Positions 1 through 5,609 of a DNA stretch of 21,200 nucleotides are shown piece by piece. The stretch's first letter is position 1. Each line of letters opens with the position of its first letter. The stretch spans positions 1 to 21,200 of IMG/VR virus record IMGVR_UViG_2162886007_000097. One strand, written 5' to 3'. Source of the stretch: a virus. The notes under the pieces were generated by a model that ran no database searches, was not told the DNA's origin, and was given only the letters and a program-made list of their open reading frames with translations. A program made the translations under genes and the position numbers.

Positions 1-1
1 T

Positions 2-175
2 GTTAAGAAATATTTTAATCATGATATCTCTACAAATATTATTGTTGACACAGTAGATGGGTACAGAGATACTATAAAAGTATTAAGCGATAAACCAGAA
101 ATACTGCACGATCACTTTTGTTTTGAACAAGAGTTACTTGAGCTTATGGAAAAGTATACGAGGTTTGACAACTAA
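2..175 (+). CDS. C-terminal end of an unknown phage protein (5' truncated by window edge)
   Basis: An open frame enters from the left edge in frame 2 and runs 57 codons to a TAA at 173-175. The visible end is acidic and hydrophilic, with no motif I recognise. The next gene starts one base after its stop, so it looks like the last part of a gene in the same operon. The family cannot be told from this fragment. Confidence 0.6.
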   Translation, partial: VKKYFNHDISTNIIVDTVDGYRDTIKVLSDKPEILHDHFCFEQELLELMEKYTRFDN

Positions 176-176
176 T

Positions 177-371
177 ATGAATAAAGGTATATTGAAGGCG
201 AGGATTTCATTTGCATTAGATACAGCACAAGAAATGTATGATGAACTACACGATAAGTTTATGGAATTTAATGCATTTGAAGAGGAATTTCCACCAGAAT
301 GTAATTACATGCAAAATGTGAAATATATTATTGAACAGCTAGAATTAGCTTTAGGAGATATTAATGAGTGA
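177..371 (+). CDS. small acidic protein of unknown function (64 aa)
   Basis: I chose the ATG at 177, immediately after the upstream stop, over a TTG at 123 that would overlap the upstream gene heavily. The product is acidic and looks helical, without cysteines arranged for metal binding and without membrane segments. Its stop overlaps the ATG of the DUF551 gene (ATGAGTGA), which suggests translational coupling. Not recognised as a named family. The Shine-Dalgarno match (GAGG at 160-163) is rather far from the ATG, so the start is uncertain. Confidence 0.65.
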   Translation: MNKGILKARISFALDTAQEMYDELHDKFMEFNAFEEEFPPECNYMQNVKYIIEQLELALGDINE

Positions 372-543
372 TTGGATTGATGTGAATGATAGATTGCCTG
401 ATGATAACGAATGTGTAATAGTTTATACACATAGATGGTTTGAATCTTGGTATAAGGAAGGAGTGTTCTTTGATACAGAAGGTGTTGATTCTTATAGCGG
501 AGTGACGCATTGGATGCGCCCATCTAGCCCTCATATTAAATAG
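364..543 (+). CDS. DUF551 family protein (59 aa)
   Basis: The protein begins MSDWIDVNDRLPDD and contains VIVYTH near residue 20 and VTHWMRP near residue 50. This matches the pattern of DUF551 (W-I-x-V-x-x-R-L-P near the start, T-H-W-M-P near the end), a small domain common in phages and prophages with no established biochemical role. The length is that of a minimal single-domain member. It overlaps the preceding stop by eight bases. It ends in TAG, one of only three genes here that do, and the TAG is in frame with the next ORF at 553 with no other stop between, so amber readthrough would fuse the two. Confidence 0.75.
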   Translation: MSDWIDVNDRLPDDNECVIVYTHRWFESWYKEGVFFDTEGVDSYSGVTHWMRPSSPHIK

Positions 544-552
544 GCGAGTGTT

Positions 553-762
553 ATGAAAGAATACTACTATCAAGATGAATTATACATTATAGAGAAAATG
601 GAGATATGGGAAGAGGATTGGTATTTTTTATGTCAATATACGGTTGAGAATGGAGAGATTAAGAAGGGTTATACTATTCATGCTAACACTGATATCAATT
701 GTATTTATCAAGCAATGAATGTACATGATATGTACTTAAGAACTAAAGAGAGAGATAGTTAA
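553..762 (+). CDS. small protein of unknown function (69 aa)
   Basis: The protein is rich in aromatic and acidic residues (many Tyr, Trp, Glu, Asp). No motif is recognised. It starts at ATG 553 with a weak purine-rich site (AGGCGAG) just upstream, nine bases after the TAG of the DUF551 gene and in the same frame. It ends with TAA and is the last gene before the 763-1049 non-coding region. It could be a separate gene or, if the TAG is read through, the C-terminal half of a longer product. Confidence 0.6.
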   Translation: MKEYYYQDELYIIEKMEIWEEDWYFLCQYTVENGEIKKGYTIHANTDINCIYQAMNVHDMYLRTKERDS

Positions 763-787
763 GATTACTAACACTCTCTCTTACCCA

Positions 788-826
788 AATAAACTATCGT
801 TTATTCGTTACTAATCTAAAGATTAG
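788..826. repeat. two adjacent perfect inverted repeats
   Basis: AATAAAC at 788-794 and GTTTATT at 799-805 form a 7-bp stem with loop TATC. CTAATCT at 811-817 and AGATTAG at 820-826 form a second 7-bp palindrome with only two bases between, too tight for an RNA loop and so more like a DNA operator. The first could end transcription of the left cluster, but no good T-run follows it. Confidence 0.5.
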
Positions 827-930
827 ATATTAAGGAATAATGTTCAATAAATCTCACATTATATACAACCCAAAGAAAAAGTGAAAAGAAAGGTAAAATA
901 TAGCATTTGTCAAGAGATAAGTCAACAGGA

Positions 931-952
931 ATTACAAATATATTACAAATAT
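931..952. repeat. perfect 11-bp tandem repeat (ATTACAAATAT x2)
   Basis: Two exact head-to-tail copies of ATTACAAATAT lie at 931-941 and 942-952. The spacing is close to one helical turn, so a protein bound to both copies would sit on the same DNA face. They lie about 40 bases upstream of the -35 box. They could be activator sites or origin iterons. Confidence 0.6.
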
Positions 953-992
953 GGTTAATACAGATCAGTTTGTAAACAATAGTAATCTTCTG

Positions 993-1021
993 TTGACAAT
1001 GATTTTATAATAGATTACATT
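993..1021 (+). promoter_or_regulatory. sigma70-type promoter for the 1050 operon
   Basis: A perfect -35 TTGACA at 993-998 is followed after 17 bases by TACATT (1016-1021). A second AT-rich hexamer TATAAT at 1006-1011 is too close to this -35. The TTGACA is part of CTGTTGAC (990-997), the right arm of an inverted repeat whose left arm GTCAACAG is at 921-928. Transcription would start near 1028, ahead of the TTG-start gene at 1050. Confidence 0.6.
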
Positions 1022-1049
1022 CTTATTAGTAATTATAGGAGATATTATT

Positions 1050-1355
1050 TTGAATTTTATACCAGAAGAACATCTAGACCAAATCGAGACGATGCTAATT
1101 CATGGTGAAGAGCATGATGTTGTATTACTTGATCATGGAAGACATGCTCCAATTAACCTAGTAGTTTTTCAGTGTGTTGATATGGTAGAGTGCTTCGGTA
1201 CTTGGGATGAAGAGTTCACCTACTATGCTGCTGAAATTGAAAGTTGGAATTGGGATGGCGATGTAGGTGATGATATTTATATTGAAGATGTTGTTGATAA
1301 GTTGTATAAAGTTGAGAAGACTCCAGTCGCAACTTATGAATGGAAAAGGGTGTAA
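1050..1355 (+). CDS. acidic protein of unknown function (101 aa), TTG start
   Basis: The first gene after the promoter at 993-1021. The start is TTG at 1050, chosen because TAGGAGA (1036-1042) sits about eight bases upstream and no ATG is close. The protein is strongly acidic with many Asp, Glu and Trp in its second half. I do not recognise the family. It ends with TAA just before the ATG at 1358 of the next gene, and its own 3' end supplies that gene's ribosome binding site. Confidence 0.65.
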   Translation: MNFIPEEHLDQIETMLIHGEEHDVVLLDHGRHAPINLVVFQCVDMVECFGTWDEEFTYYAAEIESWNWDGDVGDDIYIEDVVDKLYKVEKTPVATYEWKRV

Positions 1356-1357
1356 AA

Positions 1358-1615
1358 ATGACAACAAAATTTGCAATAACTGTATTTGATGGTAAGGCTA
1401 TTGAATATGTAGTTGTACGTGAGACAGATGGTGAGGATGGAAAGAGACTAAACGATTGTTGGCTTATTATTGAGTTCTTATCTGATTTTACTGATATACC
1501 TCAATCATCTTTGGATTTAAATGAGTATAGTCCTTTTGTTGGATATGCTGTTGTGACTTACGATAATGGTTTTTGTTCTAAGGAGATTATCATGACATGG
1601 GAGCATTTTCAATGA
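1358..1615 (+). CDS. protein of unknown function (85 aa)
   Basis: I chose ATG 1358 over an in-frame ATG at 1340 because AAAAGGG (1344-1350) lies at normal spacing before 1358 and this avoids overlap with the upstream gene. The sequence begins MTTKFAITVFDG and looks like a mixed alpha/beta small domain with no motif I can name. The stop TGA overlaps the ATG at 1612 of the next gene. Confidence 0.6.
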   Translation: MTTKFAITVFDGKAIEYVVVRETDGEDGKRLNDCWLIIEFLSDFTDIPQSSLDLNEYSPFVGYAVVTYDNGFCSKEIIMTWEHFQ

Positions 1616-1863
1616 CGCAGGATTTAGAAAATCAAGCTGTAAAATCGTTTACTGAAGCTTTATTGGCTATTAATGGTGCTATGTTGAAGTCTGGTAGTAG
1701 TAAAGATGAACTTGTCATTATGCTTCCTAGAGAGGACTTTAATTGGTGGTTTAGTGTATTACAATATCCTAATTCTCCTGCTAATAAGTTCTTTAAATAT
1801 GATTCAGATAATAAGACTGAATTCACATTAGCTGGAATTAAAGTTAGGAGTTTTGGTAAATGA
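1612..1863 (+). CDS. protein of unknown function (83 aa)
   Basis: Starts at ATG 1612 in an ATGA overlap with the previous stop, the junction style used throughout this genome; GGGAG at 1599-1603 is a suitable binding site. An in-frame ATG at 1597 is an alternative start adding five residues. The product has a central motif with EDFNWWF and is otherwise unrecognised. It ends in an ATGA overlap with the next gene. Confidence 0.6.
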   Translation: MTQDLENQAVKSFTEALLAINGAMLKSGSSKDELVIMLPREDFNWWFSVLQYPNSPANKFFKYDSDNKTEFTLAGIKVRSFGK

Positions 1864-2312
1864 GTTATGTATATGAAACTGTGATTGGTTTTTTAAAAGA
1901 GCAAGGGTATACTTTAGAAAAAGCAGATGATAGTGGTGAAATTTGGAAAAATAGTAAATTTGATTTTATTTGTGATTTTGGTTTTAATGCTTCATTTATT
2001 GATGATATTAACATTCATTCTTATGATTTTGAAGAAAGAAATTATACGTGGGATTGTTATGAAACTGAAGAATTTACTAAAGCACTCGATTTAAAATTAC
2101 TGAATGGTGATTTAGAAACAGATGGTGAACAGCTTGATAAGAGGATTCAAAGAACTAAAGATGTTATGATTGAAAGTATTAACTCTCTATATGATGTTGA
2201 ATTTGATTTAAATTACTATTCTGATTACATATTAAATGATGATTTGAAAGAAGCCAATAGGTATGTTCTTTTAGCTATTGATAAAGTTCGTAAATTTATG
2301 GTGGTTAAATGA
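1860..2312 (+). CDS. acidic protein of unknown function (150 aa)
   Basis: ATG 1860 overlaps the upstream TGA and is preceded by AGGAG at about ten bases. The protein is highly acidic and rich in Asp, Tyr and Phe, without cysteine motifs or membrane segments. Acidic small early proteins are common in phages and sometimes mimic DNA, but nothing here shows that specifically. Not assigned to a family. Confidence 0.65.
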   Translation: MSYVYETVIGFLKEQGYTLEKADDSGEIWKNSKFDFICDFGFNASFIDDINIHSYDFEERNYTWDCYETEEFTKALDLKLLNGDLETDGEQLDKRIQRTKDVMIESINSLYDVEFDLNYYSDYILNDDLKEANRYVLLAIDKVRKFMVVK

Positions 2313-2488
2313 AGATTTCAGAAATGGTTGCTGCATTAAATATGTTTCAAAGAGAAGTTGGTGATTTAGATGTAGAACTTCTTGAACAAACAAAGTATGG
2401 TTGTTTACCAAAAGAAAGTTATGTAATCAGTGTTTGTGAGATTGATGGTCGAAAATTTATTGATATTAGTGACTGTTGGGAGAAGTAA
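2309..2488 (+). CDS. small protein of unknown function (59 aa)
   Basis: ATG 2309 overlaps the upstream stop (ATGA) and the frame runs to TAA at 2486-2488, directly abutting the next ATG at 2489. It begins MKISEMVAALNMFQRE and ends in ISDCWEK. The tight junctions at both ends and the same coding style as its neighbours support it as a real gene. No family recognised. Confidence 0.6.
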   Translation: MKISEMVAALNMFQREVGDLDVELLEQTKYGCLPKESYVISVCEIDGRKFIDISDCWEK

Positions 2489-2740
2489 ATGATTAAGCGA
2501 GATTGGGTTATGGAGCATTTTTATTATGATGTTAGAAAATTGGTAATATACAATGACGATTACACAGATGGTTTTACATTGCATAAAGGTGGTGTGTACA
2601 CTGCTGACTCAATGTATAGGTTTGTTGATGACCATAAAGATAAAAGTTATCAAGAGCTTAAGCTTTGGACTGAGAAGACATTTCGTTCTTTAATTGATGA
2701 ATCAACTTGGTTGATGTGTTATTTTGGAGAGTGTAAATGA
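2489..2740 (+). CDS. small protein of unknown function (83 aa)
   Basis: Begins MIKRDWVMEHFYYDV directly after the previous stop and ends in TGA overlapping the next ATG. It is rich in Tyr, Trp and Asp, with no motif I recognise. It is part of the run of small coupled genes between 1050 and 3806. Confidence 0.6.
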   Translation: MIKRDWVMEHFYYDVRKLVIYNDDYTDGFTLHKGGVYTADSMYRFVDDHKDKSYQELKLWTEKTFRSLIDESTWLMCYFGECK

Positions 2741-2907
2741 CCTTGGAAGAAGTTGAAGATAGAATTGACCATTTACATGATATGATTTTTGATTATAATG
2801 AGATACATCTTGTTAGAGAATATTGTTTTTTGACTAATCAAATAGCTAAGTATGAAGTGTATAATGAGAACGGTTGGGAGTATGAATTTGAAGATTATGA
2901 AGAATGA
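2737..2907 (+). CDS. small acidic protein of unknown function (56 aa)
   Basis: ATG 2737 overlaps the upstream TGA, and the TGA at 2905-2907 overlaps the next ATG at 2904. The sequence begins MTLEEVEDRIDHLHD and ends in a run of acidic residues. The first part probably forms an amphipathic helix. No family recognised; support comes from the coupled junctions on both sides. Confidence 0.55.
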   Translation: MTLEEVEDRIDHLHDMIFDYNEIHLVREYCFLTNQIAKYEVYNENGWEYEFEDYEE

Positions 2908-3308
2908 AATTAGTCACACAGTTTTTTAGTAAAGCAAAAGATGGTGGTAAAGAATCCCCTGTTGATGGTTATTTCTTATTTGAGATTAAGGGTCTTTGCT
3001 CTGTAGCTTTATTGAAGTTTAATAAAGGAACACGCGAACAATTCCATACACATGCATTTAATGCATTGACTTGGTTTATTAGTGGTAATCTTGTTGAAGA
3101 GAAAGTTAATGGTGATTTACACTTATATAGAAGATCAATTTTCCCTAAGATTACTTTAAGGTCAAATAATCACCGTGTAATTGCAGTAAAAGATAGCTGG
3201 TGTTTGACAATCCGTGGAAGTTGGGATAGTATGTGGACTGAATATGATAAGAAGACTGGGAAGACAACTTATCTAACACATGGTCGTAAGGAGGTTAAGA
3301 TTGTATAA
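2904..3308 (+). CDS. cupin-like protein (134 aa)
   Basis: The middle of the protein has R-E-Q-F-H-T-H followed by W-F-I-S-G-N-L-V-E-E (about residues 48-71). This resembles cupin motif 1: histidines spaced H-x-H, then a glycine and a glutamate. Cupins are small beta-barrels that often bind a metal, with roles from dioxygenase to isomerase to plain binding. A later stretch with R-G-S-W-D and a basic C-terminus completes a single barrel-sized domain. The reaction cannot be told. The last codons carry AAGGAGG (3289-3295), which serves the next gene. Confidence 0.55.
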   Translation: MKLVTQFFSKAKDGGKESPVDGYFLFEIKGLCSVALLKFNKGTREQFHTHAFNALTWFISGNLVEEKVNGDLHLYRRSIFPKITLRSNNHRVIAVKDSWCLTIRGSWDSMWTEYDKKTGKTTYLTHGRKEVKIV

Positions 3309-3630
3309 TATTATTAAACTAACTGTAAAGAATAGATCAACAATCGAATCTGGGAGTGTTGTTGAGATTGAGGTAAATGAAGTAATAGAAGTTGATGGTA
3401 TAAGCCCAGTTTTTGACTCATACGGAGAAGCAACTGGTGTTAAAATGCCTTACGGAAAATTCTACTTGCGTAAGTCAATCGCAAAAAAAGGTGTTATTCA
3501 AATGGTTCATACACCATTTCCATCAGGTTATAAAGGTGTTCCTTTGGTAGTTGTGAAGAATGAAGATGTTTCGCCGATTGAGCTTTTAGCTGGAGAAGAA
3601 ATCGGAGAGTTGTGGATTTTTAATAAGTAA
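3301..3630 (+). CDS. possible dUTPase/dCTP deaminase-fold protein (109 aa), TTG start
   Basis: TTG 3301 is chosen because AAGGAGG (3289-3295) lies five bases before it; this gives an eight-base overlap with the upstream gene. An in-frame ATG at 3280 lies before that site. The C-terminal half has R-K-S-I-A-K-K-G (residues 57-64), G-Y-K-G-V, then an N, and I-E-L-L-A-G-E-E-I-G-E-L-W. This order resembles dUTPase family motifs (R-S-S-L-A-x-x-G, Y-R-G, N, and I-x-x-G-x-x-I-A-Q-L). The protein is shorter than a typical dUTPase (about 140-150 aa). The catalytic aspartate expected just before the Y-R-G-like segment is not evident. It may be a degenerate or binding-only member. Confidence 0.4.
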   Translation: MYNIIKLTVKNRSTIESGSVVEIEVNEVIEVDGISPVFDSYGEATGVKMPYGKFYLRKSIAKKGVIQMVHTPFPSGYKGVPLVVVKNEDVSPIELLAGEEIGELWIFNK

Positions 3631-3641
3631 TGAGGTAATCT

Positions 3642-3806
3642 ATGTCTTGGTCTGAGTATTTAAGTGTTGTTTCAGAATTGTTTAGTAATTTTGATTTGGA
3701 AGGAAGTGTTTTTGAGAATCGTAAAGAACTAATTAAAAAACATTGGTCAAAAGGTAAATTAAGTCCTGAAGAGTGTTTTGATTTAGTTTTTGATGATTTA
3801 ATTTGA
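3642..3806 (+). CDS. small protein of unknown function (54 aa)
   Basis: Starts at ATG 3642 and ends in TGA at 3804-3806; the ribosome site is weak (TGAGG at 3631-3635). The protein begins MSWSEYLSVVSELF and looks mostly helical, ending in acidic and hydrophobic residues. It sits just upstream of the primase-helicase and its stop overlaps the GAGG that may serve that gene. No family recognised. Confidence 0.55.
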   Translation: MSWSEYLSVVSELFSNFDLEGSVFENRKELIKKHWSKGKLSPEECFDLVFDDLI

Positions 3807-3822
3807 GGTTGTGCTGATAATT

Positions 3823-5550
3823 ATGTCATATGATTATAAGGTGAAGAAGAGTGGAAGTGAAATGAATGAAATATATGTGAAAGAAACAGTTAAGGAGATT
3901 CAAGGTTACGGATTTGCTGAAAATAAAGAACGAAACATTAAAAAAGAAACATGTGAAAGATTTGGTGTTAGAGCTGCTTTAAGTGAGAAAGATGGCAAGA
4001 CGATTGAAGCTTATTACTTTCCTTCCTATAATAAATCTGGAGAGGTAGTTGGTTATACAAAACAAGATGTAACAAAATCAAAAGATGAAAAAGGTCATTG
4101 GTCTGCAATTGGTAATGTTGGTATTGGGAATAAGTTGTTTGGTCAAAATGTGGCAGAGACAATTACTCGTAAACACACAAACTTTACTGTCACAGAAGGT
4201 CAGTGGGATTGCCTATCAATTCATCAGGCTCAGTGTGAAAGTGTAAAAGGAACAAAATACGAGGGCCAAGAGCCTTTTGTTGTTTCTATTCCTCTGGGAA
4301 CTAAGAATGCTGTAGAAAGCCTATTACATAACAAAGATTTTGTTGAAGGGTTTGACTCTATGACAGTATTCTTTGATAATGATGAAGCTACTCCTGCTGA
4401 GTTAAAGAAAGGAATTATGAAGGGCAAAGAGGCTCGTGAAGCTGTTGCTTCTGCTTTTATTGGTTCTGTTGAGTTGTGGTGTGTACAGCCTAAACATGGA
4501 TTAAAAGATGCTTCTGATTACCTACAGAACAAAGGCGATACATTTAAAAGTTATAAGGAGGCTCAGCAAGCTCTCGCTAAATTAGTTCAATTTGATCGAA
4601 AGCCAATGGTGACTGAGAAGATTGCACATATTGAAGATATCGATTTTGAAGAAGTCATTACACCGATTGCTGAAGGTATTAAGATTACAAGCTTTCCAAA
4701 GTTAAATGAAATGTTATACACTTGGAGAACTGGAGAGCTTACCATTGTAACTTCTCGGTCTGGTGGCGGTAAAACAACTTGTATGACTAAAGTTGCTGAA
4801 GATGCTATTGATCAAGGAGAGCGATTAGGAGCTATTTATCTTGAGGAAAAGATTAAACAAACTCTTCAGCGATTTGTTGCGTCAGAGCTTAAGGTTTCTT
4901 ATAAGAAATTCAAGAGAAATCCTTTGTCTGTAACTACTCGTGAGCAAGCGAAAACAGCTTATGATAAGTTAAGAGATAATAAACAACTTGTCTTTGTTGA
5001 TCACTTTGGATCTTTGCCTATTTCTGAGTTAATGGCTAAAGTTCGGCATTTGTATTTTGTTGAAGGTTGTCGTTATATTCTCCTTGACCATTTATCTATG
5101 GTGATTTCTGGTAGTGATGTTGCGGATGAGCGAAAAGAAATTGATATTGTTATGACAGAGCTTGCAGCATTCTGTGCTGCAAATGATGTGGCAATTATGC
5201 TTGTTGTACATTTGAATCGACAAGGTTCGGCTATTCCTCCTCCACCAAAAGGTAAGGAAAATGAGCCATACTGGATTACTGTCACTAAAGAAAGTATGCG
5301 TGGTTCTGGAGCTTTAGAGCAGATTGCTTGGAATGTTTTAGCTATTGAGCAAGAAATATTACCAAACAGGAAGCGAGGTCGTGTGCGATGGGTTGTTCTT
5401 AAGAACCGTGAGGGTGGTGATTTAGGCGTTGCTGATACGTTTAACTTGAATGAAAACGATTGGTCTATTATTCATTATGACGATGATCAATTTGCTGGAA
5501 ATACAGTTGATCCTGATCAAGAAGATATCGACTCGAAACCAGCTTTTTAA
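3823..5550 (+). CDS. T7 gp4-like primase-helicase without N-terminal zinc domain
   Basis: This replicative enzyme should unwind the fork as a ring helicase and make RNA primers. A TOPRIM domain is visible (T-E-G-Q-W-D near residue 125; F-F-D-N-D-E-A near 185). It is followed by a DnaB/RecA-type helicase with Walker A S-R-S-G-G-G-K-T-T (K317), a Walker B-like I-L-L-D-H, and V-V-H-L-N-R further on. The P-loop spacing is that of T7 gp4. About 575 residues, similar to T7 gp4, but the four-cysteine zinc domain that recognises primer sites in T7 gp4A is absent. The start is uncertain: ATG 3823 is used, GTG 3811 and ATG 3862 are alternatives. It is followed by a terminator/promoter and then DNA polymerase. 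Confidence 0.9.
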   Translation: MSYDYKVKKSGSEMNEIYVKETVKEIQGYGFAENKERNIKKETCERFGVRAALSEKDGKTIEAYYFPSYNKSGEVVGYTKQDVTKSKDEKGHWSAIGNVGIGNKLFGQNVAETITRKHTNFTVTEGQWDCLSIHQAQCESVKGTKYEGQEPFVVSIPLGTKNAVESLLHNKDFVEGFDSMTVFFDNDEATPAELKKGIMKGKEAREAVASAFIGSVELWCVQPKHGLKDASDYLQNKGDTFKSYKEAQQALAKLVQFDRKPMVTEKIAHIEDIDFEEVITPIAEGIKITSFPKLNEMLYTWRTGELTIVTSRSGGGKTTCMTKVAEDAIDQGERLGAIYLEEKIKQTLQRFVASELKVSYKKFKRNPLSVTTREQAKTAYDKLRDNKQLVFVDHFGSLPISELMAKVRHLYFVEGCRYILLDHLSMVISGSDVADERKEIDIVMTELAAFCAANDVAIMLVVHLNRQGSAIPPPPKGKENEPYWITVTKESMRGSGALEQIAWNVLAIEQEILPNRKRGRVRWVVLKNREGGDLGVADTFNLNENDWSIIHYDDDQFAGNTVDPDQEDIDSKPAF

Positions 5551-5553
5551 CAC

Positions 5554-5581
5554 AGAGGTCTTGACAGACCTCTTTTATTTT
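5554..5581 (+). terminator. rho-independent terminator after the primase-helicase
   Basis: AGAGGTCT (5554-5561) and AGACCTCT (5566-5573) form a perfect 8-bp stem with loop TGAC, followed by a T-rich run to 5581. It begins four bases after the primase-helicase stop. The -35 box of the next promoter covers the loop and the inner base pair. Confidence 0.8.
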
Positions 5582-5588
5582 GTATAAT
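5561..5588 (+). promoter_or_regulatory. sigma70 promoter for DNA polymerase, embedded in the terminator
   Basis: TTGACA (5561-5566) and TATAAT (5583-5588) are both perfect consensus with 16 bases between. The -35 lies in the terminator loop and the T-run forms part of the spacer. Transcription would begin near 5595, giving a very short leader before GGAGGGG (5601-5606) and ATG 5610. Confidence 0.85.
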
Positions 5589-5609
5589 ACAATATTTACT
5601 GGAGGGGTT

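Larger units (their letters stand above)
763..1049. promoter_or_regulatory. non-coding regulatory region with repeats and a promoter
   Basis: This 287-base stretch has no plausible gene on either strand. It is very AT-rich and holds, in order: a perfect 7-bp hairpin (788-805), a 7-bp palindrome with a two-base centre (811-826), an 8-bp inverted repeat with arms at 921-928 and 990-997, a perfect 11-bp tandem repeat (931-952), and a sigma70-like promoter (993-1021) for the genes that follow. The mix of repeats and AT-rich DNA would also fit a replication origin or operator region, but nothing proves that. Confidence 0.6.

Noticed and set aside
46-85. TTGACA followed by TACTAT, a possible promoter
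   Set aside because: It lies inside the coding frame of the partial gene and the spacing of 19 bases is poor.
1006-1011. Perfect TATAAT as the -10 of the 993 promoter
   Set aside because: Only seven bases separate it from TTGACA; no acceptable -35 lies 16-18 bases upstream, so TACATT at 1016 is the better match.
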